Source: Luteibacter flocculans
GTDB taxonomy: Bacteria > Pseudomonadota > Gammaproteobacteria > Xanthomonadales > Rhodanobacteraceae
Assembly (NCBI RefSeq): GCF_023612255.1
Contig: NZ_CP063231.1
Location: forward strand, 2,834,001-2,898,000
Direction: 5' to 3'
Length of the DNA: 64,000 nt
Below are positions 7,726 to 16,430 of this stretch, in pieces. The stretch's first letter is position 1. The number at the start of each line of letters is the position of its first letter. The notes below the pieces were generated by a model. It searched no databases. It was not told the origin of the DNA and was given only the letters and a program-made list of their open reading frames with translations. The translations under genes were made by a program, and so were the position numbers.

Positions 7726-9297
7726 TTATTCCTCGTCGCGTTCCAGCGCCAGCACGCGCAGGCGTTGGATACGGGCACCTTCCATGGCCGTGACCTCGAA
7801 GGCGAGACCATCGGTTTCGAAGCGGTCGCCGACACTCGGCAGACGACCCAGCTGCTGCAGCACGAAGCCCGCGAGCGTGGCGAAGTTGCCTTCGCCGGCA
7901 CCCGGCAGTCGATGACCCAGCAGGTGCTCCACACGCCGCACGTCGAGGCTGGCATCGAGCAGCCATGCACCATCTGGCTCGCTCACCGCAGACGGATCGC
8001 CCTCGCGGGTTTCGTCGGGGAATTCGCCTGCAATGGTTTCGAGCACGTCGGCCGGCGTGACGAGGCCGAGGATGCTGCCGTACTCGTCCACCACCAGTGC
8101 GACCTGTAACGGCGCACGGCGAAATTCGTCGATCAACCGCAACACGCTGAGGGATTCCAGCACCGTGATCGGCTTGCGCACCACGGCGTCGTCGAGCCGG
8201 CCGTGATCGTTGAGACTCGCCAACAGATCGCGCGAGGAAACCACACCCACCAGCGCGTCGAGATCGCCGCGCGCCACCAGCATCCAGTGGTGCGAGGACT
8301 CGCGGGCCTCGGTAAGCAGAATCGGCAGATCCTCGTCGGGGTCGACCCAGACGATCTCCGTGCGCGGCGTCATGATCGAACGCACGGGACGCTGCGAGAG
8401 ATCGAGCACGCCCTGGACCATTTCCAGTTCGTCCTTGCCGAAGACGGCGGCCTCGGCCGCTTCCGGCGCAGCCTCGCCCTTGCCGCCCTCGGCCTCGTCG
8501 TCCGCGGTACCGCCGAGCAGACGCAGCACGGCCTTGGCCGTGCGATCGCGCATGGCCCGGCCCCCGACCAGCAGCGAACGGCGTCGATTGCGCCGCATGG
8601 TCTGGTTGAACACCTCGATCATGATCGAGAAGCCGATCGCGGCGTACAGATACCCCTTGGGAATATGGAACCCGAAACCTTCTGCGATGAGGCTGAAGCC
8701 GATCATCAGCAGGAAGGACAGGCAAAGGATGACCACCGTCGGGCGTGCATTGACGAAGGCGGTGAGCGGCTTGCTTGCGGTGATCATCAAGGCCATGGCG
8801 ATGACCACGCCGACCATCATGATCGAGAGGTGGTCCACCATGCCGACGGCGGTAATGACCGAGTCCAACGAGAACACGGCGTCGAGCACCACGATCTGCG
8901 CCACCACCAGCCAGAAACTGGCCCGGCGCCCGGCCTTGCCGTCGTCGTGCTCGGAGGCTTCGAGGCGTTCGTGAAGTTCCAGCGTGGCCTTGAACAGAAG
9001 GAACGCGCCGCCGATCAACAGAATGAGGTCACGCCAGGACAGGCTAAAGCCGTTCCATTCGACCAAGGGGCGAGTCAGGGTCACCAGCCAGGACATGGCG
9101 GCGAGCAGGCACAGGCGCATGACCAGCGCAAGGCCGAGGCCCAGGAGGCGCGCATGATCGCGCTGCCGGGCATGGAGCTTGTCCGCGAGAATCGCGACGA
9201 AGACGAGGTTGTCGATACCGAGCACGATCTCCAGCACGATCAACGTGAGAAGACCCGCCCAGGCTGAAGGGTCGGCTAGCCAGTCGAATGCGAACAT
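7726..9297 (-). CDS. TerC-family membrane protein with CBS and CorC/HlyC domains (YoaE-like)
   Basis: A 523-residue inner-membrane protein. Residues about 1-235 form a seven-helix TerC domain (acidic motifs [13 protein letters not shown] and [11 protein letters not shown]). Next come a charged linker, a CBS pair at about 300-420 ([15 protein letters not shown]) and a C-terminal CorC_HlyC domain ending at 520. The architecture and length match E. coli YoaE/YegH. TerC proteins are linked to Mn2+ export and metal loading; ion specificity here is unproven. No yybP-ykoY riboswitch pattern was seen upstream. The best Shine-Dalgarno lies unusually far from the ATG. Confidence 0.9.
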   Translation of the reverse strand: MFAFDWLADPSAWAGLLTLIVLEIVLGIDNLVFVAILADKLHARQRDHARLLGLGLALVMRLCLLAAMSWLVTLTRPLVEWNGFSLSWRDLILLIGGAFLLFKATLELHERLEASEHDDGKAGRRASFWLVVAQIVVLDAVFSLDSVITAVGMVDHLSIMMVGVVIAMALMITASKPLTAFVNARPTVVILCLSFLLMIGFSLIAEGFGFHIPKGYLYAAIGFSIMIEVFNQTMRRNRRRSLLVGGRAMRDRTAKAVLRLLGGTADDEAEGGKGEAAPEAAEAAVFGKDELEMVQGVLDLSQRPVRSIMTPRTEIVWVDPDEDLPILLTEARESSHHWMLVARGDLDALVGVVSSRDLLASLNDHGRLDDAVVRKPITVLESLSVLRLIDEFRRAPLQVALVVDEYGSILGLVTPADVLETIAGEFPDETREGDPSAVSEPDGAWLLDASLDVRRVEHLLGHRLPGAGEGNFATLAGFVLQQLGRLPSVGDRFETDGLAFEVTAMEGARIQRLRVLALERDEE

Positions 9298-9330
9298 GAG
9301 TCGGCGCGTCGAGGCGCCCGGTTTCCTCCT
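9298..9330 (-). promoter_or_regulatory. Distant Shine-Dalgarno with intervening hairpin before terC
   Basis: On the minus strand a perfect AGGAGG (9325-9330) lies 27 nt before the terC ATG, much farther than the usual 5-9 nt. The intervening bases contain GGCGC-CTCGAC-GCGCC, a 5-bp stem with a 6-nt loop. If that stem forms, the effective spacing falls to about 11 nt. No GTG or TTG start in frame lies closer to the AGGAGG. Confidence 0.4.
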
Positions 9331-9417
9331 TAGGGGCGATCAACTATACAGGGGCGGCGTGACGTTCTGTGTCGGAAGCGTCGTTGCCCCTATCGCGTGC
9401 GTCGGCTAGGGTGCCGC

Positions 9418-10191
9418 ATGGCTTACGACGACTCCTTCCCTCCCGCCCTGCCCCGCCCGCTTCGCGCACCGCCCGGCGTCATCGAGACGGTGCTCTGCAT
9501 CGCGGCGTATTTCGTGATGCAGTTCGCCTTCGGCGGCCTGTTCGGCGGGATCTCGATGCTGATCGCGCGGCACTATCCGGAGCAGGTGCCGGCTGCGCCC
9601 GATCGCCTGATCCTGGTGGTCGTGGTTACCCTGCTGTGCTCCGCGAGCCTGACCTTCGCCTTGCTGCTGCGGCGCTGGGGCGTTGGACGTGCCACGGACG
9701 CCGGTGCTCAGGGCCTCGGCTTCACGCAGCCCGAGGGCCGTTACGTGGCGATCGGCACCGCGCTGGGCATTGCCGCGCCCGTCCTCGGCGGCCTGCTCAC
9801 CCAGCTACTGGCCGGCGACCACGAGGTCACCCAGGCGGTCAGCGAGATCGCGGACAACGCCCATCTCGCCATGCGCATCGCCCTCTTGCCCGTGGTCGTT
9901 CTGGTGGGGCCCGCGGTCGAGGAACTGCTTTTCCGCGGGGCGCTGCTGTCCATCCTGCGCACACGCCTCGGCGACAACTGGGCCATCGTGCTCTCCGGGG
10001 TCATCTTTGGCACGGTCCACCTGCCCGACCTGGGCTGGCTCTGGTACGCCGTGCCCAATCTCATCCTGGTGGGCCTGTTCTGCGCCTGGCTGCGCGTGCG
10101 CAGCGGCTCGCTCTGGCCGGCGTTCGTGGCCCACGCAGCGAACAATGCGCTGGCGACCATCGCCTGGTTCACCGCTACCGCAAACCCCTAA
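9418..10191 (+). CDS. CPBP-family intramembrane glutamic endopeptidase
   Basis: A 257-residue polytopic membrane protein of the CAAX protease / bacteriocin-processing (ABI) family. The catalytic motifs are all visible: Glu168-Glu169 and Arg173 in EELLFRG, His201 in FGTVHL, and His239 with Asn242/243 in FVAHAANN. The ATG at 9418 gives a short hydrophilic N-terminus before the first helix. The gene is divergent from terC (120 bp between starts) and ends 3 bp from the convergent methyltransferase gene. The substrate is unknown. Confidence 0.88.
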   Translation: MAYDDSFPPALPRPLRAPPGVIETVLCIAAYFVMQFAFGGLFGGISMLIARHYPEQVPAAPDRLILVVVVTLLCSASLTFALLLRRWGVGRATDAGAQGLGFTQPEGRYVAIGTALGIAAPVLGGLLTQLLAGDHEVTQAVSEIADNAHLAMRIALLPVVVLVGPAVEELLFRGALLSILRTRLGDNWAIVLSGVIFGTVHLPDLGWLWYAVPNLILVGLFCAWLRVRSGSLWPAFVAHAANNALATIAWFTATANP

Positions 10192-10194
10192 CGG

Positions 10195-10791
10195 TCAGAG
10201 TCGTTCCAGCGACGCCACGTGGCGGGCCAGCCGCGGGCTTGCATAGCACTGCGAACCCACCGGGATCAGGCCCTGGCTGGCAAACGCCTCGCGGTACCAG
10301 CGTGCCGGCCGGCCGATGAAGCCCTGGCGGTCGCCACCCGGATCGTCCTCGCGTGTATAGACCTCAAGGAACGCGAGGCCTTCCACCATCTCGCCGATGC
10401 CGATGAGGCCGGCGCGGATCTCCGCTGGCGTGAGGTAATGCAGCACGTCGGTGCAGACGATCAGGTCGAACCGCGTATCGAAACGCAGTTCCGCCAGTTG
10501 CCCAAAGCGCGCGTAACCGATATTCCGCGAACGCCCATAGCGGGCCACCGCGTATTCGCTGGCCTCCAGGCCGCGGTAGTCGATGCCGGGGCGCAGGCGC
10601 CGCAGCACGGCGCGCCAGGGTGCTTCGCCGCAGCCGACGTCGAGCACGTTACGCACAGGGCGACCAAGATAGAACTCGGCCTGTCCAAGTACCATCGCCA
10701 CCTTGCGTTGGAGTTCTGCCGGGGAGCGCACCGCGTGCTCGGCACTGCGGTACCACTTGTCGAAGTACGCCTGGTCGTAGGTCTTGGCCAT
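10195..10791 (-). CDS. Class I SAM-dependent methyltransferase
   Basis: A 198-residue methyltransferase. The SAM-binding motif I is VRNVLDVGCGEAPW, with the acidic end of strand 2 at YRGLEASEYAV and motif IV at FDLIVCTDVLHYL. The C-terminal part carries a KWYRSAEHAV-like N-terminal helix partner and a Trp/Tyr-rich end. The start MAKTYDQAYFDKWYR was chosen over an upstream in-frame ATG because it begins the conserved region. The acceptor substrate cannot be told from sequence; the layout is reminiscent of small NodS/Tellurite-type methyltransferases. Confidence 0.8.
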   Translation of the reverse strand: MAKTYDQAYFDKWYRSAEHAVRSPAELQRKVAMVLGQAEFYLGRPVRNVLDVGCGEAPWRAVLRRLRPGIDYRGLEASEYAVARYGRSRNIGYARFGQLAELRFDTRFDLIVCTDVLHYLTPAEIRAGLIGIGEMVEGLAFLEVYTREDDPGGDRQGFIGRPARWYREAFASQGLIPVGSQCYASPRLARHVASLERL

Positions 10792-10887
10792 GGGATCGGC
10801 TCGAAAAGACCCATGGTAGCCGCTGCCTACACCTCCGGCATACATAGCCCGCCGCAGCATCGTTCGTTAATTGCCCAGGAGACACCC

Positions 10888-11187
10888 ATGCCCCGCATCC
10901 ACCTCCGCATCACCGGCGACCGCGACATCTTCGACGACGTACTCACCGCCATCCATGGCGTGGACAGGGTCGAGCGGGTCGAAGAGATCGACGACTTCAT
11001 GAACGATTTCCGCGACGACTCCAGCTCGCAGAACCTGTCCGACGACATGAGTTCGCGTACCTACACCATGGAGATCGAAGTGCCCAACGAGAAGATCGGC
11101 GAGCGCGTGCGTGAGATCGCCGAGGAAACCGCGGGCACGCGCGAGGCCGCGATCGAGTTCGTGGATCCGGACGAGAACGAAATCTGA
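10888..11187 (+). CDS. Small acidic conserved hypothetical protein
   Basis: A 99-residue protein preceded by a good AGGAGA site. It is strongly acidic (EEIDDFMNDFRDDSS, ending FVDPDENEI) with an alternating strand-helix pattern at both ends (RIHLRITGDRDIFDDVLTAIHG and TYTMEIEVPNEKIGERVREIAEE), suggesting a small alpha/beta sandwich. No signal peptide or membrane segment is present. I do not recognise the family. It stands alone between the divergent methyltransferase and the convergent GH15 gene. Confidence 0.75.
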   Translation: MPRIHLRITGDRDIFDDVLTAIHGVDRVERVEEIDDFMNDFRDDSSSQNLSDDMSSRTYTMEIEVPNEKIGERVREIAEETAGTREAAIEFVDPDENEI

Positions 11188-11194
11188 TCCGCCG

Positions 11195-13027
11195 CTAGGG
11201 CTGCCACACCTGCCCGTCCGGATCGGAAAGCTGCCGGTCGAGGTAATACGCGGCGCTGACGAACGCCAGATGCGTCAGCGCCTGCGGGAAGTTTCCCAGC
11301 GGCTCCGCGCGCAGGCTCAGTTCTTCGGAAAACAGCCCGAGATGATTCGCGTAATGCACGCCGCGCGCCATCATCTCGCGCGCTTCGTGCAGGCGGCCGG
11401 CGCGTGCGAGACACTCCACATACCAGAACGTGCATGTGGTGAACGCGCCCTCGCCGCCTTCCAGTCCGTCCGCATTGCGATAGCGGAACACCAGGCCGTC
11501 GTCGGCGAGCTGTTCGCCGATCGCATCCAGCGTCGCCAGCCAGACTGGATCGGTGGCTGAGACGAAACGGACCAGAGGCATCATGAGCAACGCGGCGTCG
11601 AGATCCCGACCGCCGCGCGACTGCACGAAGTAGCCATGTTCCGGATGGCGATAATGCGTCCAGATGTCGTCGGCGATGAGGTCGCGCTCGTGCGCCCACT
11701 CCACCAGCGGCGCGGGTAGCGAGCGCTTGCTCGCCAGACGCACGGCGCGGTCCAGCGCCACCCAGCACATCAGACGCGAATGGAGAAAATGCCGCGGCGC
11801 ATCGCGAATTTCCCAGATGCCTTCGTCCGGATCGCGCCAATGTGCGCGCACATGTTCCACCAGTCGCTTCACGTGCTCCCAGCCCGCATGACTGATCGCC
11901 GTGCCGTACTTGTTGGACAGGTAGATGCTGTCCAACAGTTCGCCGTAGATGTCCAACTGGGTTTGCGAGCGCGCGGCGTTGCCGATGCGAACCGGCTGCG
12001 ATCCGGCATAGCCGGCCAGATGATCGAGCGTGTCCTCGTCACGAGCGTCCCGCCCATCGAGCGCGTACATCACTTTCAAGGTGGCGTCGTCATCCAGATT
12101 CACCATCCGCTCTTCGATCCAGCGCCGAAAGTGCTCCGCCTCGTCGATGTAGCCGAGGCGCATGAAGGCGTAGACGGTGAACGAGGCATCACGAATCCAG
12201 GTCGCCCGATAATCCCAGTTGCGCTCGGCGCCGGTGGCTTCCGGCAGTCCGAAGGTCGCGGCCGCCGCGATCGAGCCGTGCCGATGCGAGGTAAGAAGCT
12301 TAAGCACCAGCGCGGACCGCTCGACGTATTCGCGCCAGCGACCACGGTAGTTGGACTGTCGGGTCCAATGGCGCCAGGCGTCCGCGGTCGCGTCCAGCGC
12401 CGCTTTGCACTCCGCGGCGTCCAGCGGATCGCACTCCTCGTCGCAGAGTACGAACCAGGCTTCCTGGCGCGCGTCCAGCTCGAAGGTCGCTCGCGCCTCG
12501 CCGCCGCCCGTCGTCAGCGGCACCGACGCCCCCAGGCGCAGCGCGCTCGCACCGTCTACGAACACCACCGTGTCGCCGTATTCGTTCGCCTGGGGCGCAC
12601 CGGCAGCGTAGTCGAGGCGCGGGCGGCAGCATGCCTCGATGCGCACTCGGCCGCGCGGCACGCGGACGCGCCGCACCACGCAGCGGGGCACACGCACCTT
12701 CGCCTCCGGATGCGGCATGAAGTCCGTCAACTCCACGCTGCCCTGCTCGCTCATCCAGCGAGTGACGAGGATGTTCGTCTCTGGCACGTACAACTGCATG
12801 CGTCGCGCGTCATCGAGCGCAGGCGTGATGGAAAACGACCCGCCCGTGTCGGGATCGAGCAGCGCCGCGAACGCGGTGGGGCTGTCCAGGTGCGGCCAGC
12901 ACATGAAATCGAGGGTGCCGTCGCTGGCGATCAACGCCACCGTGTCGAGATTGCCGATGACGCCGTGCTCGCCGATAGTCCGCCCCGGCACCGGGTTCTC
13001 TCGCTGTGGCACGTGCCTCTCCGCCAA
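11195..13027 (-). CDS. Glycoside hydrolase family 15 protein (glucoamylase/trehalase-like)
   Basis: A 610-residue cytosolic enzyme. The N-terminal beta-sandwich (IGEHGVIGNLDTVALIASDG, residues about 18-230) is the trehalase-like cap of bacterial and archaeal GH15. The (alpha/alpha)6 barrel follows, with NWDYRATWIRDASFTVYAF and DPDEGIWEIRDAPRHF, the hallmark segments containing the general acid region. No secretion signal is seen. Family members hydrolyse alpha-glucosidic bonds of dextrins or trehalose; which one cannot be decided here. The gene stands alone, convergent with the small acidic protein gene. Confidence 0.9.
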   Translation of the reverse strand: MAERHVPQRENPVPGRTIGEHGVIGNLDTVALIASDGTLDFMCWPHLDSPTAFAALLDPDTGGSFSITPALDDARRMQLYVPETNILVTRWMSEQGSVELTDFMPHPEAKVRVPRCVVRRVRVPRGRVRIEACCRPRLDYAAGAPQANEYGDTVVFVDGASALRLGASVPLTTGGGEARATFELDARQEAWFVLCDEECDPLDAAECKAALDATADAWRHWTRQSNYRGRWREYVERSALVLKLLTSHRHGSIAAAATFGLPEATGAERNWDYRATWIRDASFTVYAFMRLGYIDEAEHFRRWIEERMVNLDDDATLKVMYALDGRDARDEDTLDHLAGYAGSQPVRIGNAARSQTQLDIYGELLDSIYLSNKYGTAISHAGWEHVKRLVEHVRAHWRDPDEGIWEIRDAPRHFLHSRLMCWVALDRAVRLASKRSLPAPLVEWAHERDLIADDIWTHYRHPEHGYFVQSRGGRDLDAALLMMPLVRFVSATDPVWLATLDAIGEQLADDGLVFRYRNADGLEGGEGAFTTCTFWYVECLARAGRLHEAREMMARGVHYANHLGLFSEELSLRAEPLGNFPQALTHLAFVSAAYYLDRQLSDPDGQVWQP

Positions 13028-13091
13028 TCGTCGTGGCGCGGAGAAATGCCACAGGCCGCGTGAAGCCTTCCTCTATTGATGACGGTGAGCT

Positions 13092-15323
13092 CTAGAACTC
13101 CAGGCGATAGGCGATCTTCACGAGGCCCTCGTTCACATCCTTGAGGCTGAAACCCTGGCGGAACTGCGATCCGAGATCGTCGTTGGTGTCGTCCACGTAG
13201 CCACCGCGGTTGTAGACGATGTACAGGTCCGACAGCGGCGCGATCTCGTAGCGGTAGCGGATCTGAAAACCGAGGTTAGCCACGCCCAGCGCGTCCACCG
13301 ACTCGTCGCTCGGTACAGCGCCGCCCGTCGGCGTCACTTCCAGCGCCCGACGCAGCTTCGCCCCCACGGCAAGCGTCTGCAGCTTCACTCGAAGCTCCTG
13401 CTTGTTCCCGATGTTCCAGTTCACGCCACTGTCGATCCCGATGGTGCGTCCGTCGAAGGCGCCGACCAGATTGTCGTGCTGCCAGATCAACCAGTTGGGG
13501 TCCCACTCGTAGCTTGCGCCAGTGAACACGCTGAACGCATCGGTGATGAAGTACGTCGGCGTGAACTTGAAGTAGTAACCGAGCCGGTGATAGCCGCTGA
13601 GCGCATTGCCCTTGACGAACCCTTCGGCTTCCCACGCCCAGCGACCGACGCGCGGACGCTCACGCTCGTAGGTCAACTTGGCCGTCGGTGGCGTATGCAA
13701 GGCGTTGCCACCGCGGGTGAGCAGATCGTCGTACGCGGACGTGAACGCATCCAGGCGCCATGTTTCGTTACCACCGTCGCGACGGCGGCTGTCACGCTGG
13801 ATGCGGAATCGCCGATGCACGGTGACACCGCGCGTGTTGTCGAGCGCCGATATCCGATATCGCCACAGGTGCGAGCTATAGGCCGAATCTTCCGGCAGCC
13901 CCGTCACGCGGCGACGCACTTCCCAGTGCAGGTAGGTCATGTCGTTGCGGGGGAGGTAACCGAAATCGTCGATCTCCAGACGGCGACCGAAGTACATCCC
14001 GAGCCATTGCTGGCTCCATGTGTCGTCCATCTGCCAATAGGCGATGCTGGTGGCGCCGAGCCCGCTGCTGTCGGCCTGTGGCTGGTCGATCCGGCTACCC
14101 ACGACGTTGCTCGTGATGGAGAAGACGTCGTTCGGTTGCCAGCGATGATCGAAGCCGAGCACGTTCGCATCGCGGTCGAGATACGGGTGATTCACCCGTG
14201 TGGCGAGCATGCCGAAGGTCTGCGAGCCCAGGTTCTGGCTCAGGCGAAATGCGCCGAAGGTGCGGCCCGCGTCGCCTTTTTCCTGCGCGGTGAGAATGCC
14301 GTAGTTAGTGGAGCCCACGCTGCCATTCACCTTCACCGCGGCGGCGATATCCGCTGCGCCGTGCCCATCGTCGGATGCGCCTCCCACGCGGCGCGTGTAG
14401 ACGAGCTGCGAGTCGTCATCGAGCAGGCTGAAATCGAAGATGCCCTGGTTCTCGGAGAAAAACGGGCGCTTGTCCGTGAAGAAGGTTTCCTCGGGCGAGA
14501 AGTTCACCACGAGGTCGTCGCTCTCCACCTGGCCGAAATCCGGATTGATCGTGGCGGTGAACTGGGTCTGCCCGTTCGGTTTCCAGAGAATGTCGGCGCC
14601 CTGCTCGAACGACGTACCACCGTGAGCGCGATCCACCCTGCCGACGAGATACGGCGTGACCGCGACCAGCGACTGCGAATACGCCGGCAGCTCCACCCGC
14701 TGGAAACTCGAAAGAAACCTCCCCTGATCGAAGGCGATGGTCGGCCAGCCCATGCGCTCGCCGGTGCTGCCGACGACGCGATCGAGATACAGCCCGATCG
14801 TGCGCACGTCGCCATGCGCCTTCTGCATGGGCGCGATGTACCAGGGGATAAGCAGTTCCACCGAATAGCCATCCGCATCCTCGCTGACGGCGTGGTCCCA
14901 GCGGCCATCCCAGTCGTAGCTGAAGTCGGATTCGTTGGTGATGACCTCGTCGGCCACGCCACCCTGCGACTTCACCTCGAAGTCGTAGCCGACGCGGCCG
15001 TCGCCATTGAAGTCGACCATCACGTTGATGCGATCGACCAGCGCGCTCTCGTCGCGACGTGCCTGCTGCCGGGAGCGCGGAATGTCCGGCGACTGCGTGG
15101 CGCGTATCGCCACCGCAAGACCCTTGGGCGTGGACAACACCCAGGCCTCGGTCGGTTGGCTGCCCGGCTTCCCCGTGAACGGCTGGGTCTGCCGGAAGTC
15201 CACGATGTGCTGGGCGCCACGCCATTCCGCGGGGTCGATATGCCCGTCGATCGTCACCTCCGCCTGCACGGGAAGCGCCACGACGGCGCCGAGGACGACG
15301 AAAAGGAGTGAACGCAAGCGCAT
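13092..15323 (-). CDS. DUF5916 outer-membrane protein with CBM9-like N-terminal domain
   Basis: A 743-residue exported protein. The start MRLRSLLFVVLGAVVALPVQA gives a clean signal peptide, whereas an upstream ATG would bury it. The mature N-terminus (VTIDGHIDPAEWRGAQ) is a CBM9-like domain of about 200 residues. It is followed by the DUF5916 region (INPDFGQVESDDLVVNFS and EETFFTDKRPFFSENQGIF) and a C-terminal beta-strand-rich part ending in AYRLEF, with the terminal Phe typical of outer-membrane barrels. Function is unknown; such proteins often sit near polysaccharide or peptide uptake genes, which are not evident here. Confidence 0.88.
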   Translation of the reverse strand: MRLRSLLFVVLGAVVALPVQAEVTIDGHIDPAEWRGAQHIVDFRQTQPFTGKPGSQPTEAWVLSTPKGLAVAIRATQSPDIPRSRQQARRDESALVDRINVMVDFNGDGRVGYDFEVKSQGGVADEVITNESDFSYDWDGRWDHAVSEDADGYSVELLIPWYIAPMQKAHGDVRTIGLYLDRVVGSTGERMGWPTIAFDQGRFLSSFQRVELPAYSQSLVAVTPYLVGRVDRAHGGTSFEQGADILWKPNGQTQFTATINPDFGQVESDDLVVNFSPEETFFTDKRPFFSENQGIFDFSLLDDDSQLVYTRRVGGASDDGHGAADIAAAVKVNGSVGSTNYGILTAQEKGDAGRTFGAFRLSQNLGSQTFGMLATRVNHPYLDRDANVLGFDHRWQPNDVFSITSNVVGSRIDQPQADSSGLGATSIAYWQMDDTWSQQWLGMYFGRRLEIDDFGYLPRNDMTYLHWEVRRRVTGLPEDSAYSSHLWRYRISALDNTRGVTVHRRFRIQRDSRRRDGGNETWRLDAFTSAYDDLLTRGGNALHTPPTAKLTYERERPRVGRWAWEAEGFVKGNALSGYHRLGYYFKFTPTYFITDAFSVFTGASYEWDPNWLIWQHDNLVGAFDGRTIGIDSGVNWNIGNKQELRVKLQTLAVGAKLRRALEVTPTGGAVPSDESVDALGVANLGFQIRYRYEIAPLSDLYIVYNRGGYVDDTNDDLGSQFRQGFSLKDVNEGLVKIAYRLEF

Positions 15324-15443
15324 GACGATCCGGGGCGTGAAAACCTGCGGGAAGGATGCCTGCGGAAGCGCAAGGGTTTGCCATGACCCATGGGCCATGC
15401 GCAAATTCTCACGATCAGGGCGGGATGCGCCCGGTGCGTTGGC

Positions 15444-16331
15444 TCAGCCGGTTTCCCTGATGAACTCGACCAGTGCGCGGAGCGTAGCCGGTACGTGGCG
15501 TCGGCCGGGGTAGTACAGGCACAGCCGATCGAACGGCGGCGTCCAGTCGTCGAGCACCCGCTTGAGCCGGCCGGCCGCCAATGCCTCGGCGACGTGGAAT
15601 TCCGCGAGGTAGGCGAGCCCCAGGCCGGCCTCCGCGGCGTCGCGCATCAACGTGGGCTCGTCCAACGTCAGCGTCCCACCTACCTCGACCGCGAGCGCTT
15701 CGCCGTGGCGCTCGAATTCCCAGCGATACAGATGCCCGGCCGGCATGCGCGCGCGAATACAGCTATGGCTCGCGAGGTCGTTGGGCGTGCGCGGCGAGCC
15801 GCGCTCCGCGAAGTAGCCCGGCGAGCCCACCACCGCGAAACGCACGGGTGGCCCGAACGGGACGGCGATCATGTCGCCGGGCACGACGTCGGCGGTGCGG
15901 AAGCCGGCATCGAAGCCCTCGCGCACGATGTCGATCAGGCGGTCCTCGGTCACGAGGTCCAGGCGCACGTCAGGGTGGCGGCGCAGAAAGGGGATGAGCA
16001 GTGGCTCCATTACCCAGCGCGCAGCGCCCGCCGACGTATTGATGCGCAGGCTGCCGGAGGGCTCGCCACCATCGTCGCCCGCGCGTTCGATCGCGGCGCG
16101 GATGTCCGCCAGCGCCGGGCCCACCTCGTCCACGAAGCGCTCCCCCGCCTCTGTCAGGCGGACGCTGCGGGTGGTCCGGTGGAACAGCCGCGCACCGATG
16201 CGCGCTTCCAGCGACGCCACCGCCTGGCTCAACGCCGACGTGGAGAGGCCCAGCGCTGCCGCCGCGGCACGGAAACTGCCGTGGCGTGCCACAGCCACCA
16301 CGGCTTCCAGTTCGGTCAGGCCCGAGCGCAT
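15444..16331 (-). CDS. LysR-family transcriptional regulator
   Basis: A 295-residue regulator with an N-terminal winged helix-turn-helix (HGSFRAAAAALGLSTSALSQ, about 15-34) and a C-terminal periplasmic-binding-like effector domain containing SGSLRINTSAGAARW. It is divergent from the aldehyde dehydrogenase gene, with 99 bp between starts. By the usual LysR pattern it probably controls that gene and itself. The effector is unknown. Confidence 0.92.
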   Translation of the reverse strand: MRSGLTELEAVVAVARHGSFRAAAAALGLSTSALSQAVASLEARIGARLFHRTTRSVRLTEAGERFVDEVGPALADIRAAIERAGDDGGEPSGSLRINTSAGAARWVMEPLLIPFLRRHPDVRLDLVTEDRLIDIVREGFDAGFRTADVVPGDMIAVPFGPPVRFAVVGSPGYFAERGSPRTPNDLASHSCIRARMPAGHLYRWEFERHGEALAVEVGGTLTLDEPTLMRDAAEAGLGLAYLAEFHVAEALAAGRLKRVLDDWTPPFDRLCLYYPGRRHVPATLRALVEFIRETG

Positions 16332-16430
16332 TGTCCGCCTCTGCTTAATAGGTCATCCAGGTTTGTCCTTCTTATCAAACTAATGGCCCGACCGCATCCT
16401 TGGTTGGGTCTCCTCCCACGGAACTCCCTC
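16332..16430. promoter_or_regulatory. Divergent promoter/operator region of lysR and aldehyde dehydrogenase genes
   Basis: The 99-bp gap is locally AT-richer, with CTTAATAGG and TTATCAAACTAATGG. These include T-N11-A type spacings that fit a LysR box, but no single operator could be chosen with confidence. Function is inferred from gene arrangement. Confidence 0.4.

Noticed and set aside
8203-9267. A 354-codon open frame antisense to the TerC-family gene
   Set aside because: The TerC/CBS/CorC protein on the other strand is recognisable over its full length; the antisense product is a His/Gln/Arg-rich shadow.
9298-9417. yybP-ykoY Mn riboswitch upstream of terC
   Set aside because: The leader is too short and lacks the recognisable conserved loops of that class.
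13476-15311. A 611-codon frame antisense to the DUF5916 gene
   Set aside because: The DUF5916 protein has signal peptide, domains and C-terminal Phe; the antisense frame shows no family signature.
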